A stretch of 64,000 bases of DNA from Marinomonas phaeophyticola (GCF_026966905.1 NZ_JAPUBN010000013.1:434001-498000), one strand, 5' to 3'. Shown: positions 38,197-48,701, numbered from the stretch's first letter. Notes: generated from the letters alone by a model not told the origin. Program-made: numbers and translations.

Positions 38197-38835
38197 ATGT
38201 TTACAGGCATTGTTCAGGGTATGGCGCAAGTTTCCAGCTGTCAAACGTTTGGTTGTAATAAACGTTTAAAAATACAATTCCCAGAGTCTTCCATGCAAGG
38301 TCAGCAATTTGGTGCCAGTGTTGCTATCAATGGGGTCTGTTTAACAGTGGTAGAAATAGATCAAGATCAAGTGAGTTTTGATGTGATTGATACGACTCTT
38401 GCATTGACGAATATTGGTTTATTAGAGCCAGGGGCAAGGGTCAATTTTGAACGAGCCGCACGGATGGGCGATGAGATTGGCGGTCATGTTATGTCTGGGC
38501 ATATCATGACAAATGTGGAAGTTCGTGAAATTTACCGTAAAGGGGAGAGTTTTCATATTCGTTTTTCTGTGGATACAGGCGTCGATGCGAAAGTAGACGC
38601 TCGACGATATCTTTTTGATAAAGGCTTTGTAGGATTGAATGGAGCGAGTTTAACCATTAGTGATATTGGGGATGATTGGATTGAAGTATCCCTTATTCCT
38701 GAAACACTAAAAATGACGACATTCGGCCAGTTAGAAATTGGTGACAAAGTTAACTTAGAGATTGACAGCCATACTCAAGCAACGGTAGATACGGTAGAAC
38801 GGGTACTGAAGGAGCGCGGAGTTGTCTTGCCTTAA
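38197..38835 (+). CDS. ribE: Riboflavin synthase, alpha chain
   Basis: A 212-residue enzyme that dismutates two molecules of 6,7-dimethyl-8-ribityllumazine into riboflavin (named ribC in some species). The two tandem lumazine-binding repeats are visible: MFTGIVQGMAQV, ASVAINGVCLTV and GGHVMSGHI in the first; GFVGLNGASLTI, VSLIPETLKMTTFG and VNLEIDSHTQA in the second. It stands apart from other riboflavin genes. No FMN riboswitch structure is evident in the leader. Confidence 0.94.
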   Translation: MFTGIVQGMAQVSSCQTFGCNKRLKIQFPESSMQGQQFGASVAINGVCLTVVEIDQDQVSFDVIDTTLALTNIGLLEPGARVNFERAARMGDEIGGHVMSGHIMTNVEVREIYRKGESFHIRFSVDTGVDAKVDARRYLFDKGFVGLNGASLTISDIGDDWIEVSLIPETLKMTTFGQLEIGDKVNLEIDSHTQATVDTVERVLKERGVVLP

Positions 38836-39092
38836 GCGCTAGTGTTTTGAATACTTCATTTAAAACTTTCCTGTTCTCGACAAAATGGCAAATAAATCAC
38901 ATGTTATTTGCCATTTGCTTGCGCTTATCAGGCGAATAAAAATGGAGTACTTACTCTGTTTTCTGTAGAATGCACATCAAAATTTCATCTTGAGAACCTG
39001 TGAGTAAATTCCTTAATTTATTTAAATAGATAAATAGTGGATTTATCAACAGGTGCTTGTACATAACGGTTTTTATCTATTGTGAGTAAGAA

Positions 39093-40898
39093 GTGTCGGA
39101 AAATAATCTAAAACACATACGCAATTTTTCTATTATTGCGCATATAGACCACGGTAAATCGACGTTAGCAGATCGATTTATTCAAAGCTGTGAAGGCTTA
39201 ACTGCGCGTGAAATGAATAATCAAGTGCTTGATTCAATGGATATTGAGCGCGAACGCGGAATTACAATTAAAGCGCAGAGTGTAACGCTGAATTATACCG
39301 CTAAAGACGGTGAAAAATACCTATTGAATTTTATCGATACCCCTGGGCATGTTGATTTTTCTTATGAAGTTTCTCGCTCTTTGGCCGCTTGTGAAGGTGC
39401 ACTGTTGGTTGTAGATGCCGCACAAGGTGTTGAAGCTCAATCTGTAGCAAACTGTTACACCGCGCTTGAACAAGGGCTGCAAGTGATGCCGGTATTGAAT
39501 AAAATTGATTTGCCGCAAGCTGAACCGGAACGTGTTTCTCAAGAAATTGAAGACATTATTGGCATTGAAGCGGATGGTGCTGTTACTTGTTCGGCTAAAA
39601 CAGGCCTCGGTGTTGAAGATGTATTAGAACGCTTGGTAAAAGAGATCCCACCGCCAGAAGGGGATGTAAACGCGCCTTTACAAGCGTTAATTATTGACTC
39701 ATGGTTCGATAACTATCTAGGTGTTGTCTCTCTTGTACGAATTATGCAAGGGACGTTAAGCAAAAAAGATAAGATTTTTATCAAGTCAACCAAGCAAGCT
39801 CACCCAGTTGATATGGTAGGTATTTTTACTCCAAAGCGTACAGAAACAGGTATTTTACGTGCTGGTGAAGTAGGTTATGTAGTGGCGGGTATCAAGGATA
39901 TTCACGGTGCTCCTGTGGGTGATACGATAACGCATCTTGCGACAAAAGATGTTGGCCAACTTGAAGGATTTAAAAAGGTTAAACCTCAGGTTTACGCAGG
40001 TTTATTTCCTGTAAGTTCTGATGACTACGAAGATTTTCGTGACGCATTGAGTAAATTAACTCTTAATGATGCTTCCCTGTTCTTCGAGCCTGAAAGCTCA
40101 GATGCTCTTGGTTTTGGATTCCGTTGTGGCTTTTTAGGTATGCTGCATATGGAAATTATCCAAGAACGCCTTGAGCGTGAATACGATATGGATTTGATTA
40201 CTACCGCACCCACCGTTGTTTATGAAGTGGAATTGATGGATGGTACGGTAATTAACGTCGATAGCCCGTCTAAAATGCCCGATCCTGGTCGAATTCGTGA
40301 AATGCGTGAACCTTTGGTAGTCGCAAATATTTTGGTCCCTCAAGAGTACTTAGGTAACGTGATTACCTTGTGTGTTGAGAAACGTGGTATTCAACAAGAT
40401 ATGCAATTTATTGGTAATCAAGTGTCGATTCGTTATGAGTTGCCGATGAATGAAGTGGTATTGGATTTCTTCGATAAGTTGAAGTCATGCAGTCGTGGCT
40501 TTGCTTCATTAGATTACAGTTTTAGTCGTTTTGAAGCGGCACCTTTGGTTCGCTTAGACATCTTAATCAATGGCGAGCGAGTCGATGCGCTTGCTTTGAT
40601 TATGCATAAGGATAATGTGCTCTATAAAGGCCGCATTTTATGTGAAAAGATGAAAGAAGTTATTCCTCGCCAAATGTTTGATGTTGCTATTCAAGCGGCA
40701 ATGGGAGCTAAAGTTATTGCTCGTACGACGGTAAAAGCCTTACGTAAAAATGTTATCGCTAAGTGTTATGGCGGTGATGTGAGTCGTAAGAAAAAGCTAC
40801 TACAGAAACAGAAAGAAGGTAAAAAACGTATGAAGCAGGTGGGGAATGTAGAAGTCCCGCAGTCAGCGTTTCTTGCCATCTTGAAAGTAGATAGTTAA
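39093..40898 (+). CDS. lepA: Translation elongation factor 4 (LepA)
   Basis: A 601-residue ribosome-associated GTPase (E. coli 599). G motifs are [10 protein letters not shown] (G1), the [10 protein letters not shown] switch (G2), [10 protein letters not shown] (G3), VLNKIDLP (G4) and CSAKTG (G5), followed by domains II, III and V and the LepA-specific C-terminal domain ([19 protein letters not shown], then [11 protein letters not shown]). The start is GTG at 39093, since no ATG fits and the N-terminus matches the family. It leads the lepA-lepB-rnc-era-recO-acpS set. Confidence 0.96.
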   Translation: MSENNLKHIRNFSIIAHIDHGKSTLADRFIQSCEGLTAREMNNQVLDSMDIERERGITIKAQSVTLNYTAKDGEKYLLNFIDTPGHVDFSYEVSRSLAACEGALLVVDAAQGVEAQSVANCYTALEQGLQVMPVLNKIDLPQAEPERVSQEIEDIIGIEADGAVTCSAKTGLGVEDVLERLVKEIPPPEGDVNAPLQALIIDSWFDNYLGVVSLVRIMQGTLSKKDKIFIKSTKQAHPVDMVGIFTPKRTETGILRAGEVGYVVAGIKDIHGAPVGDTITHLATKDVGQLEGFKKVKPQVYAGLFPVSSDDYEDFRDALSKLTLNDASLFFEPESSDALGFGFRCGFLGMLHMEIIQERLEREYDMDLITTAPTVVYEVELMDGTVINVDSPSKMPDPGRIREMREPLVVANILVPQEYLGNVITLCVEKRGIQQDMQFIGNQVSIRYELPMNEVVLDFFDKLKSCSRGFASLDYSFSRFEAAPLVRLDILINGERVDALALIMHKDNVLYKGRILCEKMKEVIPRQMFDVAIQAAMGAKVIARTTVKALRKNVIAKCYGGDVSRKKKLLQKQKEGKKRMKQVGNVEVPQSAFLAILKVDS

Positions 40899-40969
40899 GA
40901 GAAGAACGCTTTTACTATAATTTTTTAACCCTTTGACGGCTTTATCTCATGCCGTCTTTTGGAGATAAA

Positions 40970-41794
40970 ATGAATTTTGATTTTGAGCTAATCCTTGCTA
41001 TCGCCTTTTTAGTGACTGGTGCTGTATGGATTTACGATCGGGTGATTTTTTTACCTAAGCGTAAGCAACTATTAAATGATTTGACACCGGAAGCTTGCTC
41101 GGCTTTACCTAAAACGGTGAAAGACAGTTTTGGCGATACACCTAAGTGGGTCGTAGAGGTGAAGTCATATTTTGTGATTATCGCTGTAATATTTGGCCTG
41201 AGATCTTTTGTTGTCGAGCCTTTTCAAATACCTTCGGGCTCTATGTTGCCGACACTGGAAATAGGCGACTTTATTCTTGTTAATAAATTTGACTATGGTG
41301 TTCGATTGCCCGTATTAAATACAGAATTGATTCCAACATCCTCACCCAAGCGGGGCGATGTGGTGGTATTTAAATACCCTCAACAGCCAAATTTGAACTA
41401 TATTAAACGTTTGATCGGCCTTCCTGGCGATGTGGTTAGTTATCACAATAAACGTTTGATGATTAACGGTAAGCCAGTTGATGAGGAATTACTTGCTGAG
41501 TTGAATACCTCTTTGAACCCTAGTAAAGAGCCGGTTGCTTTGTATAAAGAGAACGTTGGCGAGGTAAATCATCAAGTTTATAAAAGTTATCGTAACAACC
41601 CACTTGAAGGGGATTGGGTGGTGCCTGACGGTAAATATTTCGTGATGGGTGATAATCGAGATAATAGTTCAGATAGTCGTGTTTGGGGTTTTGTGCCTGA
41701 AGAAAATTTGAAAGGTCGTGCATTTTACGTTTGGTTGCACTGGAATGATTTCTTCAGTCTACCTAATTTTAAAAATAATGGTTTGATTGAATAA
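40970..41794 (+). CDS. lepB: Signal peptidase I
   Basis: A 274-residue membrane serine-lysine protease that removes signal peptides. It has two N-terminal membrane helices (LILAIAFLVTGAVWIYDR and a second at about 60-80), the catalytic serine near residue 90 in IPSGSMLPTLEIGDF, the catalytic lysine near 145 in NYIKRLIGLPGD, and the MGDNRDNSSDSR and GRAF boxes. ATG at 40970 is chosen because GGAG lies five bases upstream. The ATG at 40949 lies in a small hairpin (GACGGC/GCCGTC) between lepA and lepB. Confidence 0.95.
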   Translation: MNFDFELILAIAFLVTGAVWIYDRVIFLPKRKQLLNDLTPEACSALPKTVKDSFGDTPKWVVEVKSYFVIIAVIFGLRSFVVEPFQIPSGSMLPTLEIGDFILVNKFDYGVRLPVLNTELIPTSSPKRGDVVVFKYPQQPNLNYIKRLIGLPGDVVSYHNKRLMINGKPVDEELLAELNTSLNPSKEPVALYKENVGEVNHQVYKSYRNNPLEGDWVVPDGKYFVMGDNRDNSSDSRVWGFVPEENLKGRAFYVWLHWNDFFSLPNFKNNGLIE

Positions 41795-41809
41795 AGGTTT
41801 GGAATTGTT

Positions 41810-42496
41810 TTGAGTGATTTGTATTTAAAGCTTTGTCGTAAAATTGGGTATTTTTTTGCAGACTTAGGCTTACTTGAGTTAGCGCTAACACACCGCAGCT
41901 ATGGTGGAAAAAATAATGAGCGTCTTGAGTTTCTTGGTGATTCTATTCTGAACTACGTTATCGCAGAGGAGTTATTTCATCGTTTTCCGAAAGCGAAAGA
42001 AGGCGAGCTTAGCCGATTAAGAGCGTCTTTAGTAAAAGGAGACACCTTAGCTGAATTGGCGCGAGAGTTTAAGTTAGGTGATTATTTGAAGCTCGGCGCC
42101 GGAGAGTTGAAAAGTGGCGGTTTTCGACGCGATTCAATTTTAGCGGATGCGGTTGAAGGTATTATTGGTGGCATGTATTTAGATGCCGGTATGGATGTTT
42201 GTCGAGAGCATATACTGAATTGGTATAAAGGCCGATTGGATGCCACTTCATTAAAAGTAGTCACAAAAGATGCTAAAACTCGATTGCAAGAATATCTGCA
42301 GGCTAGAAAGTACTCGTTACCACAATATGAAGTTGTGCAGATAGTGGGTGAACCCCATGATCAGACATTTTTTGTGCATTGCACTATTGATATTATCCCT
42401 GAAGCAATTGAGGGTAAAGGCAATAGCCGTCGTATTGCTGAACAGAAGGCGGCCACTAAAGCCTTAAATATTTTGGAGCAAAATAAGAGTGAATGA
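41810..42496 (+). CDS. rnc: Ribonuclease III
   Basis: A 228-residue double-stranded-RNA endonuclease. The signature [15 protein letters not shown] supplies the acidic catalytic residues near 37-44, and the second set is in [15 protein letters not shown]-terminal dsRNA-binding domain starts near 152 ([13 protein letters not shown]) and ends with [16 protein letters not shown]. Translation starts at TTG 41810, with GGA-type pairing upstream. The end overlaps era by eight bases. Confidence 0.95.
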   Translation: MSDLYLKLCRKIGYFFADLGLLELALTHRSYGGKNNERLEFLGDSILNYVIAEELFHRFPKAKEGELSRLRASLVKGDTLAELAREFKLGDYLKLGAGELKSGGFRRDSILADAVEGIIGGMYLDAGMDVCREHILNWYKGRLDATSLKVVTKDAKTRLQEYLQARKYSLPQYEVVQIVGEPHDQTFFVHCTIDIIPEAIEGKGNSRRIAEQKAATKALNILEQNKSE

Positions 42497-43463
42497 TTCT
42501 AATTCGGATAACTCGATTGATGGTTTCGATTTTGAAGCATCATTAGCAGATTTACGACCTGAAGAGTCCACTGACATTACTCATTGTGGTTATGTGGCTA
42601 TTGTTGGTAGACCTAATGTAGGTAAATCTACCTTAATGAACCATATACTTGGACAAAAGCTGAGTATTACATCACGTAAGCCACAAACGACTCGCCAGCA
42701 AATATTAGGTGTTAAGACGGAAGGGCATGTTCAAACTATTTACGTGGATACGCCTGGGCTGCATCTAGGGTCAACGAAAGCCATGAATCGCTTTATGAAT
42801 AAAACCGCTTCAGATGCAATGGTTGATGTTGATGCCGTATTGTTTCTGATTGATGCAGAACGATGGACAGATGAAGATCAAGCGGTTCTAGAAAAGGTGA
42901 AGCACGTTCGTTGTCCTGTTTTTCTAGTAGTCAATAAAGTGGATAAGCTTGAAGACAAAGACACGTTATTGCCTAAATTGGCGCGATATTCTGATATGAT
43001 GAATTTTGCTCAAATTGTGCCTATTTCAGCTTTGAGAGGCAAAAATTTGGATCGATTAGAGCGATTAACAGAAAGTTTGATGCCTGAGGGTGGGCAATTT
43101 TACCCTGAAGATCAGATAACAGATAGAAGTTCTCGTTTTTTGGCCTCTGAAATTGTTCGCGAGAAGATTACTCGTCAACTGGGTCAAGAAGTTCCCTATG
43201 AAGTAGCCGTACAGATTGAAGAGTTCGCTTTTGAAGGTGAAACTCTGCATATTAGTGCTTTAATTCTTGTTGAGCGTAATGGGCAGAAGCGAATTATCAT
43301 TGGCGATCGTGGTGAGAAAATTAAGTTGATTGGTAAGGAAGCTCGAATAGATATGGAGAGCATGTTCCAAGCGAAAGTGATGCTTAATCTATGGATAAAA
43401 GTTCGTTCAGGCTGGTCTGATGATGAGCGAGCATTAGCTAGTCTAGGCTATCAAGAGCAATAG
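42489..43463 (+). CDS. era: Ribosome-associated GTPase Era
   Basis: A 324-residue GTPase that binds 16S rRNA and helps 30S assembly. Motifs are [31 protein letters not shown] and ISALRG, then a KH domain with [14 protein letters not shown] and [20 protein letters not shown]. It is about 20 residues longer at the N-terminus than E. coli Era, with an acidic extension. Start is GTG 42489, overlapping rnc by eight bases, which implies translational coupling. Confidence 0.95.
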   Translation: MNDSNSDNSIDGFDFEASLADLRPEESTDITHCGYVAIVGRPNVGKSTLMNHILGQKLSITSRKPQTTRQQILGVKTEGHVQTIYVDTPGLHLGSTKAMNRFMNKTASDAMVDVDAVLFLIDAERWTDEDQAVLEKVKHVRCPVFLVVNKVDKLEDKDTLLPKLARYSDMMNFAQIVPISALRGKNLDRLERLTESLMPEGGQFYPEDQITDRSSRFLASEIVREKITRQLGQEVPYEVAVQIEEFAFEGETLHISALILVERNGQKRIIIGDRGEKIKLIGKEARIDMESMFQAKVMLNLWIKVRSGWSDDERALASLGYQEQ

Positions 43464-43469
43464 TTCTTT

Positions 43470-44219
43470 ATGCGAGTAACCGCGTATGTTATTCATACAC
43501 GTCCATTTCAAGAGGGCAAGGTGATGCTTGACCTTTTTTCTTTTGAGATGGGTTTGCTTCGAGGCGTTTACCGCTTACCTAAAAAAGGGATTCGTGTTTT
43601 ACCGAGTCCCTTTGTTCGTTATGACGTGGAGCTTAAAGGTCGCTCCGAGTTAAAAACCATTTCTTTAATTGAGCCTCTTCATAAGCCGATACGAATCGAA
43701 GGCATCCATTTATATGCGAGTCTTTATATACATGAGCTGCTGAGTCGTCTAATTACCAGTGCTATACCTATTGCAGACTTATTCACACTCTATGAATGGC
43801 TTTTACAAAGTGTGGAAAAGTCAGTACCCGTTGCTCCGCTTTTGCGACGCTTTGAAGTAGGGTTGTTTCAAGAGCTTGGAATGCCAATTGATATGGCCTA
43901 TACGGGGTCAGGGGAGGATGTTCTAGCTTCCCAGATGTATCGGTTTGACTTTAAGCTCGGTCTAAGGCCTTTTCTAGGTGATAAACCAAAACAGCTCCCT
44001 GTTATGTTTGTGGAAGGGCGTGTGGCAATAGGATATATGGCTGGAGAATGGTCGAATAAGGACGTTCTGCTAATGTCGAAAGAGCTGCATAGGAAGTGGT
44101 TGGACTACTTGCTCAGTGGTAAAAAAATTGAAGCTAGGAAATTGTTGCCAAATGCACCGTATAATGATGATAGGCTTTATGGTGTGCCAAGGTTCTCTGT
44201 GAAAAAAGGTGACGTATGA
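43470..44219 (+). CDS. recO: DNA repair protein RecO
   Basis: A 249-residue recombination mediator that helps load RecA with RecR. The N-terminal OB-fold begins AYVIHTRPFQEGKVMLDLFS, and the helical part contains ASLYIHELLSRL. The C-terminal part lacks an obvious zinc cysteine set, as in other gammaproteobacterial RecO. The gap to era is six bases, and the stop overlaps the acpS start by four. Confidence 0.92.
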   Translation: MRVTAYVIHTRPFQEGKVMLDLFSFEMGLLRGVYRLPKKGIRVLPSPFVRYDVELKGRSELKTISLIEPLHKPIRIEGIHLYASLYIHELLSRLITSAIPIADLFTLYEWLLQSVEKSVPVAPLLRRFEVGLFQELGMPIDMAYTGSGEDVLASQMYRFDFKLGLRPFLGDKPKQLPVMFVEGRVAIGYMAGEWSNKDVLLMSKELHRKWLDYLLSGKKIEARKLLPNAPYNDDRLYGVPRFSVKKGDV

Positions 44220-44599
44220 TTGTAGGCATTGGGACTGACCTAGTCGAAATTGAACGAATTAAGTCTTCTATAGAAAAGCTAGGCATGCGCTTTATAAAAA
44301 GAGTACTTACAGAAAATGAAATTGAGCGTTATTTGAGTATAGGAAATAAAGATAAGGCTTGTGCTTTTGTCGCCAAGCGCTTTGCGGCCAAAGAGGCGGC
44401 CTCTAAAGCCATTGGCACAGGGATTGGGAGAGGTGTGAGCTTTCAGCATTTTGAAATTATCAATCTTGAGAATGGGCAACCCACGCTTAAAGTGGATTCA
44501 ATTGTGAATAAGCGTCTCCCTAAGGGTGCTAGCTGGCATTTAAGCCTTACTGATGAGCAATGTTATGCTCAGGCATTTGTTATTGTTGAGGCCATTTAA
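44216..44599 (+). CDS. acpS: Holo-[acyl-carrier-protein] synthase
   Basis: A 127-residue phosphopantetheinyl transferase that activates acyl carrier protein. The magnesium-binding aspartate is in IGTDLVEIERI near residue 8, and the second motif is in VAKRFAAKEAASKAIGTG. In many gammaproteobacteria pdxJ stands between recO and acpS; here the two genes overlap by four bases and pdxJ is absent. Its 3' end overlaps convergent barA by 20 bases. Confidence 0.93.
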   Translation: MIVGIGTDLVEIERIKSSIEKLGMRFIKRVLTENEIERYLSIGNKDKACAFVAKRFAAKEAASKAIGTGIGRGVSFQHFEIINLENGQPTLKVDSIVNKRLPKGASWHLSLTDEQCYAQAFVIVEAI

Positions 44600-47336
44600 T
44601 ATAGCTTCTTGCTTCTAGTAAGTTTTCAATGGCATGGGTGAAATCGTTTAATACTTCATCAACCTCTTCTAACCCAAGCTCTTTTAAATGTGTTTCTAAA
44701 AAATTCGCGTGTTTAGTGAGCTCAGGCGTACCGCAGTATTTAGACGCTCCATGGATTCTATGCACAACGTGGATGAGCTTTTCTAGTTCTTGTTCTTGAA
44801 AATGATGCTTAATCAGTTTTTTCTCTGATTCTAAGGAGTCAATAAGCATTGTAAGCATTTCTCGAGCGATCTCTACCTTATTATTTACTATTGAAAGGGA
44901 TAGGCCTAGATCAAAAACTTGCTGGAAATTGTTGGGTAGTTCTTCTTCTGGTGTGCCAGTGCACCACTTATAAATAGTATCAAGTAGAATACTTTCACTG
45001 ACAGGTTTAGTTAAGTAAGCATTCATGCCTGCTTCCATTATCTGGTGTTTTTCGGAATGTAATGCATGTGCGGTCAGTGCAATAATGGGGGTCTCTTTAT
45101 AGGCATCTCTTAACCTAAGTTGTCGAGTTGTTTCCATACCATCTAATCCAGGCATCTGGATGTCCATCAAGATAAGGTCAAATTGATTATTTGCAGACAT
45201 CTCTAGAGCTTGTTGACCACTATAAGCGAGACTTACCTCGAGTCCATTTGGTTTTAACCAGTGTTCGACAAGCTGTAAGTTAGTTGAATTGTCGTCTACA
45301 GCCAAAATTTTGAATTGTTCTAAAGGTGATAGTGGCGTGTCATTGGGTATTCCGGAACATGAAAGTTGATTTAATGCCTGGTGTAAGCGCTTATGACTGA
45401 TTGGTTTTAATAAAATATCACTGGCAAGATTTTGAAGCTCAGGAAACTGAGGGATTTTACTCGGTGGTTGTGTCATTAGAATGCAAGGAATGTCGTAGGT
45501 ATTCTTTATAAAATATGCGAGCTCATAGGTATCCGATAGTTCATTTGCTTCCTGATCTGTGCTGAGTAACACCGCATCAATTTGCTTTTGAGTTAAAGAA
45601 GATTTTAGGTGCGATAACACATGTTCTACCGATGAACAATATATGCATTCAGTATCTATTTTTTTCAATGAATTTTCTATGTAGCTTCTATAGATACTGA
45701 TAGGTTCAAACAAAATAATGGTTTTATTTAAGCTATCTAATAACTCTATTTCTTTTTGTGATGGACGTAGGTTAATAGAGAATCGAAAGTTTGAGCCGTT
45801 TCCTAATTCGCTTTTCACATCTATCTTTCCACTCATTTGTTCAACTAATTTACGGGTGATGACTAGTCCTAAACCAGTGCCACCAAATTGTCGTGTGGTG
45901 CTGGTGTCGCCTTGGGAGAAAGGTTTGAACAGGCTTCTTAGTGTTTTCTCTGATATGCCAATACCTGTGTCTATTATTTGGCAGACTAAGGTCAATTTGT
46001 TCTGTTCCGAGCTTGATAAGGTTATTTTTGCTTGTACATACCCGTTTTCGGTAAACTTTATGGCGTTGCCAATTAAGTTCGTTAAAATTTGTCGGATGCG
46101 TATTGGGTCTCCAATCATCCATTCTGGGACATTGTCATTAATGTCTGGTATTAAAGCAATTTGCTTGTTTCTTGTAAGTAAGTTTGCACTTAATATTTGA
46201 AAAACGTCATCGACCAGGTCGCGAATATTAATATCGGTTTGTTCAAGATTAAGTTTGCCGGCTTCGATTTTGGAAAAATCTAAAATGTCACCAATAATGG
46301 CTAACAAATTATTAGTAGATTGCTCTATTGTATTCACATAAGTCCGTTGTTGGTTGTCAAGAACGTCTTTTTGTAAAATTTTTGTGTAGCCTAAAATTGC
46401 ATTCAGAGGGGTTCTAACCTCATGACTTATGTTGGCTAAAAACTGTGATTTTAGTCGGTTAGATTCAGTTACTTCTTTATTTGCAATATGAAGTTGAGCG
46501 CTTTTTTCTTCGATGCTATCCATGTTTTTTCGGATGTCTTCAGTGGCTTGCTCAATACTTTGCTGTATCTCTTCACGGTAGTTTTCCAATCGTTCAGTTA
46601 TGCTACTCAAATCTTGTTTGAGTAGGTCAAATGAGGGAGGAAAATTTATGCTCTCTATTTGAGGGAAGTTGCCAAGAGAAAGCTGTTTTATGGTTTGTTC
46701 AAGTTTATAGAAAGGAGATAAAAACCTTTTAATGAGTTTTAATAGCACAAGGGCGTAACAGAAGTTAAAAAACAGTAAGCTAATAAATATAATCGAATTA
46801 AGTTGTTGTTTTTTTAAGTTGTTTTGTGATTTTGTGAATTTTATTCTAACCCATCCAGATATCTGAGATTGATCTTTTGGCGTAATGAAATCTGGTGTGT
46901 TTTCATTGGTTGAAAACAATTCAATACTTTCTGAATAGATAGGCTCAATAATGGTTAAGTAGTCGTTGTTTTCAACAATTTTCACCATCAGAGGAAATAA
47001 AATAGCCGCTTCGGATGGAGGTTTACTGCCGAGTTCGGCAATGATTCTTTTCTTGGTATCATACACTTGTATAGAGGAAGCTAAGGGGTTCTCCAATACG
47101 GTTTTCATCAGACGAGAAAGTACATCTTTATCTGAAAATACAATCGCATAATCACTTGTTGTTGCGAATGAAGCGCTTATTTGTTGGAGTTGGGTGAGTA
47201 ATAAGTTATCAATATCGGTAAATCTTTGCTCAATGTAGATAATAGCAAAAATTAATGATGCAAAGGTGACGGGGATAAAGGCAGTAAAAAAAGCTCTCGC
47301 TTTATGAGAGAGGCTTTTTATTTGAAGAACGTTCAT
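44580..47336 (-). CDS. barA: BarA/GacS-type hybrid sensor kinase
   Basis: A 918-residue membrane kinase of the Gac/Rsm (BarA-UvrY) pathway. Two membrane helices flank a periplasmic domain (about 15-200). A HAMP-like region and coiled coil lead to HisKA with its histidine near 305 (ANISHEVRTPLNAILGY), an ATPase domain (GNAIKFTENGYVQ, GTGLGLVITRKL), a degenerate receiver that lacks the usual aspartate (about 530-660, still ending LLKPIS), an intact receiver with ILMDIQMPGLDG near 724, and an HPt domain with its histidine near 860 (VVHRIHGASKY). The 3' ends of barA and acpS overlap. Confidence 0.92.
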   Translation of the reverse strand: MNVLQIKSLSHKARAFFTAFIPVTFASLIFAIIYIEQRFTDIDNLLLTQLQQISASFATTSDYAIVFSDKDVLSRLMKTVLENPLASSIQVYDTKKRIIAELGSKPPSEAAILFPLMVKIVENNDYLTIIEPIYSESIELFSTNENTPDFITPKDQSQISGWVRIKFTKSQNNLKKQQLNSIIFISLLFFNFCYALVLLKLIKRFLSPFYKLEQTIKQLSLGNFPQIESINFPPSFDLLKQDLSSITERLENYREEIQQSIEQATEDIRKNMDSIEEKSAQLHIANKEVTESNRLKSQFLANISHEVRTPLNAILGYTKILQKDVLDNQQRTYVNTIEQSTNNLLAIIGDILDFSKIEAGKLNLEQTDINIRDLVDDVFQILSANLLTRNKQIALIPDINDNVPEWMIGDPIRIRQILTNLIGNAIKFTENGYVQAKITLSSSEQNKLTLVCQIIDTGIGISEKTLRSLFKPFSQGDTSTTRQFGGTGLGLVITRKLVEQMSGKIDVKSELGNGSNFRFSINLRPSQKEIELLDSLNKTIILFEPISIYRSYIENSLKKIDTECIYCSSVEHVLSHLKSSLTQKQIDAVLLSTDQEANELSDTYELAYFIKNTYDIPCILMTQPPSKIPQFPELQNLASDILLKPISHKRLHQALNQLSCSGIPNDTPLSPLEQFKILAVDDNSTNLQLVEHWLKPNGLEVSLAYSGQQALEMSANNQFDLILMDIQMPGLDGMETTRQLRLRDAYKETPIIALTAHALHSEKHQIMEAGMNAYLTKPVSESILLDTIYKWCTGTPEEELPNNFQQVFDLGLSLSIVNNKVEIAREMLTMLIDSLESEKKLIKHHFQEQELEKLIHVVHRIHGASKYCGTPELTKHANFLETHLKELGLEEVDEVLNDFTHAIENLLEARSYIKWPQQ

Positions 47337-47349
47337 TGGGCCTTTCGGT

Positions 47350-47577
47350 TTAATAGCATGCTAAGTTGCCCTTACTTTTTCTTCGATCGCATTCCCTTTC
47401 ATAATTATCACATGCAAGTGCTTTCGTCCGTGATGGATTTGAAATTACTTTGCACTCTCTCCATTTTGAACGAAGTTCGGTGTTCGGGATTTCTGCTGAT
47501 GGATTGCTAAACAGATCGCATGCTGTGAGTCCAACAAGTGTTAGGAGTGTTATTCCTGCTGTATTGATGAATTTCAT
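47350..47577 (-). CDS. Small lipoprotein, unknown
   Basis: A 75-residue predicted lipoprotein. The signal peptide MKFINTAGITLLTLVGLTAC ends in an LTAC lipobox, so the cysteine at about residue 20 should be lipidated. The mature part has a further four cysteines (ECK, ACD, ECD, ACY) and many Arg and Lys. The ATG at 47577 is chosen because longer frames add a non-secretory, unrelated N-terminus. It lies 13 bases before the barA start on the same strand, but I have no evidence for a shared function. Confidence 0.75.
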   Translation of the reverse strand: MKFINTAGITLLTLVGLTACDLFSNPSAEIPNTELRSKWRECKVISNPSRTKALACDNYERECDRRKSKGNLACY

Positions 47578-47717
47578 AAGCATTCTCTTTATTTTAAAGT
47601 TTATTACTAAGTTTATAACAGATTTGTATTGTATTAATTCTTGTAAGTGGATTCTAATAGTAGTTAACAACTACGCTTAGTTTCAATCCATTATTAAAAA
47701 TTGTCAATGAAGTTATT

Positions 47718-48611
47718 ATGAATCAATATCCTAGTATCGAATCCCTAATAGGTAATACCCCACTAATTCGTCTACAAAGACTAAATGAGAACGATAGCAA
47801 CACCATACTATTAAAGCTTGAAGGTCAAAATCCAGCAGGCTCAGTAAAAGATAGACCTGCATTAAACATGATTGTGCAGGCGGAACAAAGGGGCGAGATA
47901 ACGCCTGGAGATAGCCTAATTGAAGCAACTAGCGGCAATACCGGTATTGCTTTAGCCATGGCGGCGGCGATTAAAGGTTATAAAATGCATTTGATCATGC
48001 CAGACAATATGAGCCAAGAGCGCAAGTCGGCTATGTCTGCGTATGGCGCTATATTGCATTTGGTGTCGAAAAGCGAAGGCATGGAAGGCGCGCGCGATTT
48101 ATCCTTGAAAATGCAGTCTGAGGGAGTGGGTCGTGTGTTAAATCAATTTGCTAATCAGGATAACCCGAATGCACATTATATGACAACGGGTCCTGAAATT
48201 TGGCAACAGACGAAGGGAGAAGTGACGCACTTTGTTAGTTCAATGGGGACAACAGGGACGATAATGGGGGTATCTCATTATTTGAAAGAACAAAACTCAA
48301 ATATTGAAATTGTGGGACTACAGCCTAAAGAAGGATCAAGTATTCCAGGCATTCGACGGTGGCCTAAAGAATACATGCCTACCATCTTTGATGAATCTCG
48401 AGTTGATACTGTAATGGATGTCGCCCAAGAGGATGCGGAGGTGATTATGCGTCGTTTAGCTAAAGAGGAAGGGATTTTTTGTGGTGTTTCTTCTGGAGGG
48501 TCGGTGGCGGCGGCATTAGCACTGTCAAAAACCGTGAGTAATGCTGTAATTGTGGTTATTGTCTGTGATAGAGGCGATCGCTACCTTTCAACAGGTGTTT
48601 TTGAAGGTTAA
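47718..48611 (+). CDS. cysM: Cysteine synthase B (O-acetylserine sulfhydrylase B)
   Basis: A 297-residue PLP enzyme that makes cysteine, or S-sulfocysteine from thiosulfate. The PLP lysine is Lys44 in NPAGSVKDRPA. Other family blocks are EATSGNTGIALAMAAA, MPDNMSQERK, TTGPEIWQQT, VSSMGTTGTIMG and the C-terminal IFCGVSSGGS and CDRGDRYLSTG. The pattern GLQPKEGSSIPGIRRWP marks CysM rather than CysK. It is followed by a large hairpin in front of rlmD. Confidence 0.95.
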   Translation: MNQYPSIESLIGNTPLIRLQRLNENDSNTILLKLEGQNPAGSVKDRPALNMIVQAEQRGEITPGDSLIEATSGNTGIALAMAAAIKGYKMHLIMPDNMSQERKSAMSAYGAILHLVSKSEGMEGARDLSLKMQSEGVGRVLNQFANQDNPNAHYMTTGPEIWQQTKGEVTHFVSSMGTTGTIMGVSHYLKEQNSNIEIVGLQPKEGSSIPGIRRWPKEYMPTIFDESRVDTVMDVAQEDAEVIMRRLAKEEGIFCGVSSGGSVAAALALSKTVSNAVIVVIVCDRGDRYLSTGVFEG

Positions 48612-48629
48612 TCTTCAAATGATCGGCTC

Positions 48630-48699
48630 GACTCTCTATGTGTCTTACATTAGATACGCTAAAATGTATTTTTATTTTAATGTAAGAACAGAGAGAGTC
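48630..48699 (+). promoter_or_regulatory. Long hairpin overlapping the rlmD ribosome-binding site
   Basis: Bases 48630-48652 pair with 48678-48699 over about 21 positions, interrupted only by a one-base bulge and a mismatch. The right arm contains the GAGAGAG that serves as Shine-Dalgarno for the TTG start at 48702. No U-tract follows, so a simple terminator is unlikely. The structure starts 19 bases after cysM and may limit rlmD translation. Confidence 0.65.
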
Positions 48700-48701
48700 A
48701 T

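Noticed and set aside
45718..46200. 160-codon plus-strand frame inside barA
   Set aside because: It is antisense to the conserved kinase ATPase domain and has no ribosome-binding site or family pattern.
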